This document shows, piece by piece, positions 20,769-30,687 of a DNA stretch of 64,000 nt. Numbering within the stretch: position 1 is the stretch's first letter; every line of letters starts with the position of its first letter. Origin of the DNA: Phymatolithon calcareum (Eukaryota; Rhodophyta; Florideophyceae; Hapalidiales); contig OZ345361.1 in the NCBI GenBank assembly GCA_977006965.1, positions 2,728,001 through 2,792,000 of the forward strand, read 5' to 3'. A model generated the notes under the pieces. That model saw nothing but the letters and a program-made list of their open reading frames with translations. It made no database searches and was not told where the DNA came from. The position numbers and the translations under genes were made by a program.

Positions 20769-23700
20769 GGGGGGTCGACGGGGAGGTTGGTGGCGGCATT
20801 CGCGGCGACGGAGGTTGCGGGTGGTGGGTGTGCGCGCAAAGGGACGCGATACGGTAGTGCACTGCAGTGGTGTGGAGGTTCGGTCGTTCGGGAGGATAAG
20901 GTGGTGGGTAGGGTGCGAGTGAAGTGGATGCGTGACAAAGAGAGGGGGTGTTTGAGCGCATCGCCGTGGATAAGATACAGATGCAGGCGCCGTGGCAAGA
21001 TGTGTAGCACTCGACCAACGTGAAGCCAATGAAGAACGGACGGAGTGCAATGGCCGGTTCGTTGGTCCTGTTGTTTTCTGTATACTGTACAGTAGTGTTG
21101 TGTTGTGTGTGATACAGTGCAGTACTGTACTGTAGGTGCAATGGACAGGTGACGTTGAAGGGGACAAGGAACAGTAGACACTGTAGATTATGTGCGAAAT
21201 TTGTGGCGAAACTGCAGTGGATTCATCGTTATGATGGCCACCCGTGCAATCGTCTGAGCGGCTGTCCGAGTCGTGCGACGGTTGGAAGTCACGGAACGGG
21301 GCAGTGCACGACACGACACGGCATAGGCCGGCACGGGTGGTGATCGGATCGGTGCATGCATGCGGCATGGTCTTTATGGCTGCATCGGTTTTGTGCATGA
21401 CCAATGGGAGATTGTCAGTTGGTACAATATAGTTGTACGGTATGGAGAATAGACACCAGGCGATAAAGTCGGTGCAGTATCTACAGTACAGCGAGTGTCT
21501 ACCGTACAGAATGGTGGGATCTGAATGTCTGACCTGCCTGAATTGTTCGGTGCCGTCAAGGAGCACAAACATTTGAGATAAGTGCATGCGTGTCTGAAGG
21601 TGCACTTTTGACCATGCATGCAGAGAAATAACATTTTTTACCGTACAGTATTCTTCACCGGTCGCTCAATTTGATGTTCAACTTTACAAAAGCGGAGGAA
21701 TGTACATTAGTGTAGTTAGTAGCGGACGGCATTCAACGACACAGGAGGAAAGGGGGCTCATTATGGAGAGCGGATAGATTGAGTACAGTAGGTAGCCTAC
21801 TTAGCTCAAGTGGAGCATGGGACTTGAAGGTGGACACTTGGCCAAGTAGTGTACGGTGTAAGTGTTGCATGCGTTGTGTATTTGGCTTGCTTTGCTTTGT
21901 TTGTGTTAGAACTTAATGCCGGTCGAGATATACTGGACTACAGTATATCGATGGAAGCGATGAGGTGTATGCTGGCACGCTACTGTACTGCACTGTCTGT
22001 GACACTGTACTGTAGCGGTCGCTGTGAGCAACACTTACGATCATTTGCTGCATCTCCGCAAAAGGAGTGGCGTACTTTTTCGCAGCTCTCGCGTGAGCAA
22101 AGTGCGCACAACTTGCAGTCCGTTCTCACCGTACCCTTTCCTTCCACCTCAGATCTATCGTATCGAATACAATACCCTACTTTTCGTTGTGCGTGTTGAC
22201 GAAACGGCAGGAAACGCACAAGAAAGGTAGTCGCCAAACAGTGGCGCATGGATGAGTGTAGAAAACCACTCATTGGCATTCACGACGGTGCTGCGATCGC
22301 CGTTCGCGACAAGAACGCACAGGTGTACTCAGCTGTTCTGTACTGTACAGTACTGTACACGGAAAAGTTTTCGTCCCCCACACGCTTGGGCGTATTTCCT
22401 TCACGCGTATCGTGCTGCATTCGCGTGTGTCCTGTCCGTCTTGCGACTTCCTCGCACAATTATGTTTGTTTTTGAACAGCAAACTTTTTCTCACCGACCA
22501 CCTCGTGTGTGCCCTCACAACGCTCTGCAAAAACTATTAATGAAACATCACAGACAGACACGCATGAACAACATTTGTTTTATGCATGCATGTATGTGTT
22601 TTTGTTTGCTCTCATCGTTTCGCCTTTCCTGGTGACAACTACGCACTCGTCGCTGTAACCAGCAAACATATTTCTCGGATTATTCTGCGATACAGGCAGT
22701 ATGAGCATTTCGACGGGAGCACTATGCTGCTCTAAATTAACCTTGCCGTGATTTCTTCAAACGGGCACACTGACTCCAGCTTCATCACAAACAGTATCTT
22801 ATGTGATGACGATCGACAAAGCAGGCCTTAGTTCAGGAATGAGAAACAGATCGAGACAACGGGCGAAGATGAGGACGCAGAAAGCAGCTGAAGTTGCCCA
22901 CAAATGTTGGCAATGGAAACAACCACGTCAGCACTATTACGGCCCCCCTCGACAAGTGACTTGAATGCCACCATATTTAAACTAATGTACAGTTTCACAC
23001 CCTGCGCTATCTACGTCTTGATTCAACTTGAAGGTACACTACTGTGGGTACAGTACAGCATCTCCCTTCCACACACACTGTCTTCCTTCGTTGAAATCAC
23101 AATTTATCGGAGAAATATTTTTGCCCTGCCGCGTGCCAATTCAACTTGCTCGGACTGCCTGTCTGATGTGCCTGCTTGCCTTCCATCCAGCATGCCTGCC
23201 TATCTGTCTATGTGTCCACTGTAGGCACTCTCAGTGCGGTATGTGCGAGCCTGTCTCTCTGAGTATTACAATGTATAATTCACGAGTAGTAAAAAAAATA
23301 CTCCACAACACCGCCGCCCTTTCCACAAGCCTTCCAACGAACAATCACCACGTGACCGACACGGTTGCCATTCCACAGCACAAATTTAGCTCCTGCGTCT
23401 AGAAAGAAGGGCACTCTGACACTGCCGTCACCCGTGCCTTTCCATCTGCTCGCCCTCCTTCCACTCTCATACCAATAATCCGTATGTCGATCATCGGCAG
23501 TATGATATCGCACAACGACGAACGACCGACCGGGAACACAACTGTATCATACAGTGTTTCGGAAATCACTGTTTGGTCCACCAACAGCATGATGCAAACC
23601 AATGTATCATACGAGTACAGTACGTTGAGGAGTGGCAGTCAACGTCGTGCAGTTGCGCCCGGAATGCCAGGTTTCATGCGGCAGTCCACGGCCATTTTCC

Positions 23701-24147
23701 GACGCAAACTGCCGCGGGCGACAAATCAAAAACGCCATTGCTAATTCCATGGGCCCGAATCCCCACGCACCGTGGTGGTATACACGCCCCTGAAACTTTC
23801 GCCTTTTACACCGCCCCTCAACGTCCCTGCGCACCGGTGCAAAAACCCAACATGAATATCTCCGTGCCACCTCGACAATTGTCATACTGTACCGGCTTCT
23901 GGAACGAGTGCAAACCCATACGCTCGACCCATCATCGTCCCAGTCACCGTTCGAATTCGCCGCGCGAAGTCACAATGCCCCCTCTGTCTACTGTACTGTA
24001 CAGTATTGTAGCACCGTTCACCTGCAGGTCCTTGCCACGGTGATCATCACACCGCGTGGAACAATCCGCCGCTGGCGACCCGACAAGGTGCTCCATTTTC
24101 ACAACCGCTTCACATTTGCATTGCATGCAATCGTCCCTTATATGCAC
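20769..24147. other. Gene-poor stretch rich in TACTGTAC/GTACAGTA palindromes
   Basis: No supportable gene is found. Clear copies of the motif lie at about 21083-21093, 21121-21134, 21642-21650, 21981-21990, 22003-22014, 22338-22359 (the longest, CTGTACTGTACAGTACTGTA and on), 23049-23057 and 23989-24010. The second copy of a dispersed repeat lies at 23665-23745. Tracts of CCTG/CTGT-type short repeats occur near 23155-23215. Confidence 0.5.
23665..23745 (+). repeat. Dispersed repeat, copy 2 (inverted copy at 5805-5875)
   Basis: It shares GGCAGTCCACGGCCATTTTC, CGACGCAAA and CAAATCAAAAACG in the same order with the reverse complement of 5805-5875. The flanks do not match, so this is a dispersed element rather than a segmental duplication. 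Confidence 0.5.
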
Positions 24148-24265
24148 AACACATGTATCGTTTAAGATATATGTGTTGTTCAATTGTCCTCTTTTCATGG
24201 ATCGCACATGTGGCCAGCCTCTAAAAAGGCCGGCCACTTGCGTGATCCATGAAAAGAGGACAATT
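24148..24265. repeat. Two adjacent hairpins, one 84 bp and near-perfect
   Basis: The main hairpin spans 24182-24265. It has 39-base arms complementary at 35 positions, including 22 perfect base pairs at the base (AATTGTCCTCTTTTCATGGA...), and a 6-base CTAAAA loop. Directly to its left, 24148-24181 forms a smaller hairpin (ACAACACATGTAT and its near complement around an 8-base loop). The size and the few central mismatches would suit a plant-like microRNA precursor or a young foldback MITE. No target-site duplication is obvious. Confidence 0.65.
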
Positions 24266-26529
24266 TGCGAACGGCAGTACAGTACTGTCGTAATCAACAA
24301 TGTGAATGCATCAGCACCGACGTACAGTGTTCGTATGAGGATGGGAGGTATCGGGATGCGTTTTGTAAGGTTTGGTTTGGTTTGCACAAGGACCAAATGT
24401 GTTTAAATTTTTTAAAGTGCGATACTGCACAGCACCGTAGACGTACTACACTGCACAGGACTTAGGATTTTGCAAACCACTTACAAAACTCATGTTCCAG
24501 TTCCGTATCTAATGGTACATCATCTGGACGTCTCGGCTCGGTGGAAGAATGTGCAGTTTTCCTCACACATTGGGCTGCCTGATATGGCCTAACGTGTGAA
24601 GATAACTGCATGTTTTTCGACCTTGTTTCATTTGTTCGTGAAAGCTTCCATGCTGAAAAGTGTCCCTCTACAAAATGCAAATGCACCTAGCCCCTCTGGT
24701 TATTCGACGTGCACTAGACTCTGTACACAGCCGCACGACAAACAGTGTAGTTACTGATCAGGTCGGCTATTTATATTTTCATGAACCGTCGGGCACAGAA
24801 AAAGGCTCGTGCAACAAGAAAGGAAAGCATTCGTAAGAGCAGTCTTTGCGCCAGTGCCTTGCCTTCAGTACGCTGCACAGCACAAACGTAAATTGAAGAT
24901 TTTATTGTAGTATCCAGTATCCGTTCTGTTGAGAAAATTGGGAACCAATGCACACTCCCTACGCGTTCCCTCTTCCTATGAGGTTCCTGCTCAGGGGTCT
25001 TAGTCGATAGTCTGTAATCCTGTTCATTTTTTTTTTTGAATTTTGAATTTATTAAACGCCCTCAGAAACACTCATAAGACTGTAAGGGAGATGCGTTTCA
25101 GATGCTACTACCTTGGTAGCTCCGTTAAAGCCCGCAAAAGCTCGAAATCCTGTTCATTGCTTCTCCTAACGCTGTCACCTCGTCTGCAGGGGAGCACTAT
25201 GTTGTCCAGGAACACTGCAGCAGGGTGTTGCGGGCCAAGCGCATCCATTGTATCCCCTCAGCTCCGTGTCTTCCCACTGCAAGGGCTGGGTCTCCGGGGA
25301 ACCTCCCAATGAATCAGAGCGTCCCCATCGTCGGGTGACCCTTACTTCGGAGGCCGAGGACCGGGCTCTCCCCGCACCAGTCCTTAATCAGAATGTGCCG
25401 CTTTCGTACGTTTTCCGTTTCTCGAGCTCTCCACTCCTCTGCAAGATCCTTCAGAGGGGTTTGTACTATTTCCTGATGGACAGAAATTGTGCACGCTGCT
25501 TAGCATTGCAACTCACATTGTTGGCTACGTTCTCAGATACTGTGTAGATATCACAAGATTCCTGCTTTTTGCCGTCCAACCTAACACAATTGGAATTGCA
25601 GTATGTGCACAAGTGCCACTATTAGCGTTCCGCACATCTAGACCCAAACGTAAAGAAACTAAGTGAAGCTAGCTTAGAAATGAGAGTCCTTGTTCGACTC
25701 GTAAAGCTTACTGATCGCAAGGTTTGTCATGCAATTGGTGCTCGTAGGATCACAACATGAAGGACATATTCAAGAATGTATTCCTATTTCTGTCCTTCTG
25801 TGGAAAGTGTGGCAGGTGTACCTTTCCTTTCGAAACAGGTTGTGATGGTGGACCTTGTCTTAAAATAGGATGAGTCATGAGCTGGCTGATATTCAAGGAC
25901 GTGTTTGAGTAATGATCGAATGACGCTAATACGAGTGGCGGAGAAACAAACGAAATAAATACAAACGATATGAGACACCCAAGCTTCAGACATGCCCCTA
26001 CTGACTCTGACGTCCTTACTAGCTATCATTAACGGGATACCCTAGTGTAGATTTTGCACAGTTAACGATAGTGTAAGTGAATGAAGGAAATCAAAACTAT
26101 CACGAATATATGCTCCCACCTGTCCGACGACATCAACCTGAATTCTATGTACGACGAGGGAGTCGCACGGCTGAATAAGGTGTGTTTCATTTTTCTGGAA
26201 AAACCGCATCTCCTTATTGATGGAATTTACTGTCGGTCTCGGACACTGCATGTCCAACGTTGCTGTAAAGGTATCATAGAGTATACGATTACGACTATGA
26301 GGGAGGGGTTTAATTCGTTCGATGAGTCTTTGATTTCGCTTCCATTACCCTGAACGTCTATCCAAGCTGGCTTTTAAATCTTACGTCGTACTCTATCTGT
26401 CTGTTTCCTGTAACGAAAATGTCGTTTTCACTCAATTTTCTTTACGCTGTGTACCAGTGCGCAAACTGAATGCTTTGAGTCTTGGCGTTCAAAAAACCGT
26501 TCTGCCTCCAGTCGGGATCTGCGTTTTAT
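24266..26529. other. Gene-poor stretch with a retroposon insertion
   Basis: Short frames only; none is recognisable. The segment 25160-25550 contains a longer GC-richer frame without a known domain. The polyA retroposon at 25029-25145 is listed separately. Confidence 0.45.
25029..25145 (-). mobile_element. 5'-truncated polyA retroposon with 13-bp target-site duplication
   Basis: The sequence AATCCTGTTCATT occurs at 25016-25028 and again at 25146-25158. Between the copies, read on the minus strand, lies a 117-bp insert that ends in AATAAA about 14 bases before an A-rich run of 11 (25037-25027). Duplicated target, polyadenylation signal and A tail are the marks of target-primed retroposition by a LINE machinery. 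The body matches no coding sequence I recognise and is probably a 3' untranslated end. Confidence 0.7.
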
Positions 26530-27045
26530 AACTATACTTGGACTGGCCACGCAAGCGGATAAGCACTGTACTAAATCGTGCTGCACTGGCCTGGTCCCGC
26601 TTTGGCGACCTTAGGCGGCTACTAAAGGACGAAAAAACTCGCAATGCATATTGGACTTCAACTCTTCGGCTGCAGCGTGGTATCCACTCTTCTCTACGGT
26701 TGCGAGTCCTGGAAGATGACCAAAAAAGTAAACAGAATCTGACTTCAACTGCATCCAAAATGCTATCCAAAATAACTGGACGAACAGTGGCAGAAGAGAT
26801 CCTAGAGCCTTCAATCGACGTCGTCATGCGCGCCAGAGATCAGCGATGGAATTGACTTGGGAACATACTTCGCATGGACGAGCACCACATGGTACGCCAG
26901 GTGTTATTGCAGTGTGTCAAGCCAACCCCTGAGTCACTCTTCAGCGACGTGTCCCACGGAAACGTACAAATAGCTCATAATATCACACAGGATAGAATAG
27001 AATGGGGAAAAATTAGACCCTCGAAGCGCTGCTAACCTCACTTAG
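26530..27045 (+). mobile_element. Decayed LINE reverse-transcriptase C-terminal region
   Basis: With frame changes, the translation reads RKRISTVLNRAALAWSRFGD, then VVSTLLYGCESWKMTKKVNR, then ARDQRW and, after an in-frame stop, LGNILRMDEHHMVRQVLLQC. It ends near QDRIEWGKIR. This is the standard order at the end of jockey/craniate-like LINE ORFs: R-I-x-x-A, V-S-x-L-L-Y-G-x-E-x-W, R-W-x-L-G-x-[VI]-x-R-M, D-R-x-x-W. At least two frameshifts and one stop show that it is dead. It resembles the relic at 6903-7120. Confidence 0.65.
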
Positions 27046-27877
27046 GGGAAGTTAAGAATACAATACATTACTGTTCTAAAAGAAGGTGACCGACGAGATT
27101 TCTGCAGACTCACATATGATCGCACTCCATGATTAGGTATTGTGGTTCATTAATATTTCTCGCTCAAATGTCACGACAGCGTTTTCCGACGCTTTAGGTG
27201 CTCGATTTTGTCTTGCAAAGCTATCGACATACTTTCGAAGATGTGTAACGTCCTCGTACGAAACGTTGGTCATGTCAGTTTTGAAACAGGCCATTTCAAG
27301 CACGTTTTTGTTCACAGCATCCCATTTCTCAAAAAGCCCTATGACCACGTATCCGAAACTGTTGCGGAACAAAATGCCCCGCCAATAAGAACTTCGATTG
27401 CTCAGGATACTTTGAATGGTCAACTGTGCAAACTGCCTTTTCCGCAAACGCATGAGCTAGTTTTCAGGCATATCAACTGGGAAATAGTCAGACCTTTTCT
27501 GCGTCCAAGTTTTCATCCCTTCCGTTGTCTCAGAGTACAATTATGCTTCAAGTTGTTGTCTTGCTCAGCTCATCTTGCAGTGGAGAACTTATAAAGCGAT
27601 TGTCTCAATATTGATGGTCCGCAGTGTCCTGAAATTTTAGGGGTTGCTTGATTCGCTGTTACGCTGAATTCTGATATCACCTCGGAGAATGCTGTAAGGC
27701 GGAACGGGGACTGAGGTTCAATCACGGAATCTGCTTTCCCTTTTTCAGATTAAGCCTGTGAAGTAGTAGATGTCATGGGCAAATGTATTCCTTGTCTACT
27801 GCTCTTGACTATCCTCGGAGCGCGCTTGTCGCAACGGTGGGGAAGAGACTCCAGGACAGGGCAAGCTAAGGAATTCT
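27046..27877. other. No gene seen
   Basis: A minus-strand frame (27453-27133, 106 codons) has protein-like composition but no recognisable motif or clear start. Nothing else is supported before the repeat unit at 27878. Confidence 0.4.
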
Positions 27878-28263
27878 GGGGTTTTCATGCTAGAAAAGAG
27901 CGGGGAGGAGGGGGACTTTTTTGACTTGCCTGCTACATTGTTCCCATTGCATGGGTCTTGGTTGAGTTCGGGATTTGACCGCATTAGAACCAGACAAGAA
28001 TAAATATGAATGAAGTAAATATTCACTAAACTTTGCAAAAAAAGGATAATACATTTCGGACAGTGACACATGTTCCTAATACAGCAAAGCAGATGATGGG
28101 GTTTTCATGCTAGAAAAGCGCGGGGACTTTATTTGACTTGCCTGCTACATTTGTTCCCGTTGCATGGGTATTGGTTGAGTATGGGATTTGCCCACAGCAA
28201 AAGCACACAAGAATAAATATGAAATGAAGTAAAGATTCACTAAACTTTGCAAAAAAGGATAAT
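27878..28263 (-). repeat. Tandem duplication of the 3' flank of the Cys-rich gene
   Basis: Unit A (27878-28050) and unit B (28098-28263) are both bounded by GGGGTTTTCATGCTAGAAAA on the left and TTTGCAAAAAAGGATAAT on the right. They are separated by a 47-bp link (28051-28097). The right-hand arm of the inverted duplication (30465-30687) contains only one unit plus the link. The second unit therefore arose on the left side after, or was lost from the right side since, the inversion-duplication. Confidence 0.75.
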
Positions 28264-28350
28264 CAGATTCATGTTCAGTGATTCCGGAAGAAAGCGCAAT
28301 GAAAATGTGGGCTTTCATCCGCTCTCCAATGTTGCTCACTTGCGCCTCTC

Positions 28351-28989
28351 TTAATGATGAACGGCAGTCTCCCCAACTATCACACGCTTCCCAGTGATCT
28401 CCTTCAAAAACTTGCTCTCCTTCCCCACATATCCCTTCGGTGCTTCAGTCGATCCGTCGAACTTGAAATCACTGCAGTCGTGCTTCGGGCAGTACTTCAC
28501 ATACCGATACACGTCATACTTGATACATTTCGCCTTCTCCAAAGTGCAAACCTCAGCACACACCGGATCATGCTCGCAAACCTCCTTGTAGATAACATCA
28601 TACTTCTTGTAGCAGTCCTTCTTGAAGTGGTACACCGGGAAGCACTTAGGCGTGACAACAGGCTTGTGGTGGTTATAGGAAAGGAACTTGCCGCACTTCT
28701 TTCCGTCGTGATACTTGCTGTAGCCGCACGTCTGTTTCATATGTTTGTGGGGAACGAGCTTACAAACCGGCTTACAAACTTTGGCACACTTCCTGTAATC
28801 GCAACGGGGAGCGACCTCAACCTTCTTGTCGACATATCCACAGGGACCGTAGGTGTAGCAACAGGTCTTATACTTCTTATAGCACACCTTGGGGTGGACT
28901 TCATGCTTCGCAACAGTAGCGTTTGCGGAGACAAGGACCGTGGCGAGGACAGCGACAAAGAGAGCACCGGTGAAGCGAGTGAAGATCAT
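28351..28989 (-). CDS. Secreted Cys/Lys/Tyr-rich protein, copy A
   Basis: This is a 212-residue protein starting at the ATG at 28989. It begins with a clear signal peptide (MIFTRFTGALFVAVLATVLV, then SANA, cleavage near residue 24-26). The mature part has 18 cysteines in pairs and CxxxC patterns and is very rich in Lys, Tyr and His, with recurring YKKY-type blocks: CYKKYKTCCYTYGPCGY, CKPVCKLVPHKHMK, DCYKKYDVIYKEVC. An even cysteine number suggests disulfide bonding in an extracellular or cell-wall protein. No known family is recognised. The composition recalls adhesive or matrix proteins, which is only an analogy. It differs from copy B at about five residues (KHE/EDK near 32-34, H/D near 111, and others). 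A TATA box lies about 105 nt upstream. Confidence 0.85.
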   Translation of the reverse strand: MIFTRFTGALFVAVLATVLVSANATVAKHEVHPKVCYKKYKTCCYTYGPCGYVDKKVEVAPRCDYRKCAKVCKPVCKLVPHKHMKQTCGYSKYHDGKKCGKFLSYNHHKPVVTPKCFPVYHFKKDCYKKYDVIYKEVCEHDPVCAEVCTLEKAKCIKYDVYRYVKYCPKHDCSDFKFDGSTEAPKGYVGKESKFLKEITGKRVIVGETAVHH

Positions 28990-29092
28990 GACGTAGGGAT
29001 GTAAGCAAAATACTGTAGAAGTTCCTGTTTGTGTTCGTGTGGGGTGTGGGCTTGAGCTGTGAGAAGATGCTCGACGTGAACGTGGCCTCCTG

Positions 29093-29099
29093 TTTTATA
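29093..29099 (-). promoter_or_regulatory. TATA box of Cys-rich gene copy A
   Basis: On the minus strand TATAAAA, within ACAGTATAAAACA, lies about 105 nt before the start codon. The other copy has ACAGTATAAAT at almost the same distance, so the core promoter is conserved although the sequence around it is not. Confidence 0.6.
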
Positions 29100-29637
29100 C
29101 TGTTCTGGACCCAGCGAAAGTAGCACCAAGTGCTATTTCTTCGATCTCACTTGCACTTGGAACCCCAGCGCGAGATCACACACTCTGCATGTGAATTTGC
29201 GCATCTCAGGATAGCCTTAATCGTAACCTGCCTTGGAGCTCTCCGAGTAGTCAAGGCATTCTGTTGGTCTGACACGAAATAGCAGTGCCTGTTGATAATC
29301 GAGATGCTCCACAGCAATGGGAAATTCCGACATGTTGCCTCGAATTTGTGATGTAGAGCGACCGTACTGGGTACTAGTGGTTCGCAGGGCACTCTGTCTT
29401 AGCGCTTGTATAGCAACTGGCGTATGTTTTTGGACCACAAAAACCGCCTGTTTGAGACACCAGCGAAAATGGGCAGCTCAATCGAGGAACATGCACTTAC
29501 CATAACCTTAGTGCGCAGCGTTTGTAGCGAAGATGCTTAAATTCAAAATATAGCCGGAAAGCTGTAGGTGGCTCCGCCGAGGGCAAGTGCAATCGCTGCG
29601 AAATAGCACACTATCCATTTTTCCCGATCGAAAACAG

Positions 29638-29644
29638 TATAAAT
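29638..29644 (+). promoter_or_regulatory. TATA box of Cys-rich gene copy B
   Basis: TATAAAT, within AAAACAGTATAAATTA, lies about 102 nt before the ATG at 29746. Its mate on the other strand is at 29093-29099. About 540 bp of unmatched sequence separates the two. Confidence 0.6.
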
Positions 29645-29745
29645 TACCCGGGTCTGGCACACCGACCGGCTTTTTCAAGTCCACAGCCCCCACAGAACCC
29701 ACAAGACGGACAGCTTCTCACCCAGTAATCCCCCATCAACCAAAA

Positions 29746-30384
29746 ATGATTTTCACACGCTTCACCGGTGCTCTCTTTGTTGCTGTCCTTGCCATGGTCC
29801 TTGTCTCCGCAAACGCTACTGTTGCGGAGGATAAAGTCCACCCCAAGGTGTGCTATAAGAAGTATAAGACCTGTTGCTACACCTACGGTCCCTGTGGATA
29901 TGTCGACAAGAAGGTTGAGGTCGCTCCCCGTTGCGATTACAGGAAGTGTGCCAAAGTTTGTAAACCGGTTTGTAAGCTCGTTCCCCACAAACATATGAAA
30001 CAGACGTGCGGCTACAGCAAGTATCACGACGGAGAGAAGTGCGGCAAGTTCCTTTCCTATAACGACCACAAGCCTGTTGTCACGCCTAAGTGCTTCCCGG
30101 TGTACCACTTCAAGAAGGATTGCTACAAGAAGTATGATGTTATCTACAAGGAAGTTTGCGAGCATGATCCGGTGTGTGCTGAGGTTTGCACTTTGGAGAA
30201 GGCGAAATGTATCAAGTATGACGTGTATCGGTATGTGAAGTACTGCCCGAAGCACGACTGCAGTGATTTCAAGTTCGACGGATCGACTGAAGCACCGAAG
30301 GGATATGTGGGGAAGGAGAGCAAGTTTTTGAAGGAGATCACTGGGAAGCGTGTGATAGTTGGGGAGACTGCCGTTCATCATTAA
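29746..30384 (+). CDS. Secreted Cys/Lys/Tyr-rich protein, copy B
   Basis: This 212-residue paralogue of the gene at 28351-28989 lies head to head with it. The ATG at 29746 is chosen because it starts the signal peptide and matches the other copy; the open frame to the left is unrelated to that copy. All 18 cysteines are kept. Differences from copy A are mainly VAEDKVHPK for VAKHEVHPK, EKCGKF for KKCGKF, and NDHK for NHHK. The 3' flank keeps strong similarity to the left arm for about 300 bp, to about 30687. Such strong identity of the coding part next to diverged promoters suggests a recent duplication or continuing gene conversion. Function is unknown; an extracellular structural role is inferred. 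Confidence 0.85.
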   Translation: MIFTRFTGALFVAVLAMVLVSANATVAEDKVHPKVCYKKYKTCCYTYGPCGYVDKKVEVAPRCDYRKCAKVCKPVCKLVPHKHMKQTCGYSKYHDGEKCGKFLSYNDHKPVVTPKCFPVYHFKKDCYKKYDVIYKEVCEHDPVCAEVCTLEKAKCIKYDVYRYVKYCPKHDCSDFKFDGSTEAPKGYVGKESKFLKEITGKRVIVGETAVHH

Positions 30385-30687
30385 GAGAGGCACAAGAGTG
30401 CAGCATTGGAGAGCGATTGAAAGACCACAGTTTCATTGCGCTTTCTTCCGGAATCACTGAACATGAATCTGATTATCCTTTTTTGCAAAGTTTAGTGAAT
30501 CTTTACTTCATTTCATATTTATTCTTGTGTGCTTTTGCTGCGGGCAAATCCCGTTCTCAACCAATATCCATGCAACGGGAACAATGTAGCAGGAACGTCA
30601 AATAAAGTACTCCCGGCGCTTTTCTAGCATGAAAACCCCAGCATCTGCTTAGCTGCATTAGGAACATGTGTCACTGTCCGAAATGTA

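Larger units (their letters stand above)
28050..30687. repeat. Large inverted repeat: arms of about 940 bp, 756-bp spacer
   Basis: The arms 28050-28989 and 29746-30687 are reverse complements over the whole coding sequence and about 300 bp of 3' flank. The coding part is nearly identical; the 3' flank is more diverged. Homology stops sharply at the two start codons, and the spacer 28990-29745 is not symmetric apart from TATA-box surroundings. The result is two head-to-head genes driven from one shared intergenic region. Confidence 0.85.

Noticed and set aside
25160-25550. Possible gene or rRNA fragment in a GC-richer segment
   Set aside because: No rRNA motif, no recognisable domain and no clear start or splice sites.
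28354-29004. Long open frame opposite the Cys-rich gene copy A, and its mirror at 29644-30393
   Set aside because: They are antisense shadows. The sense frames have signal peptides, TATA boxes and conserved cysteines; the antisense products are hydrophobic Leu/Val-rich without motif logic.
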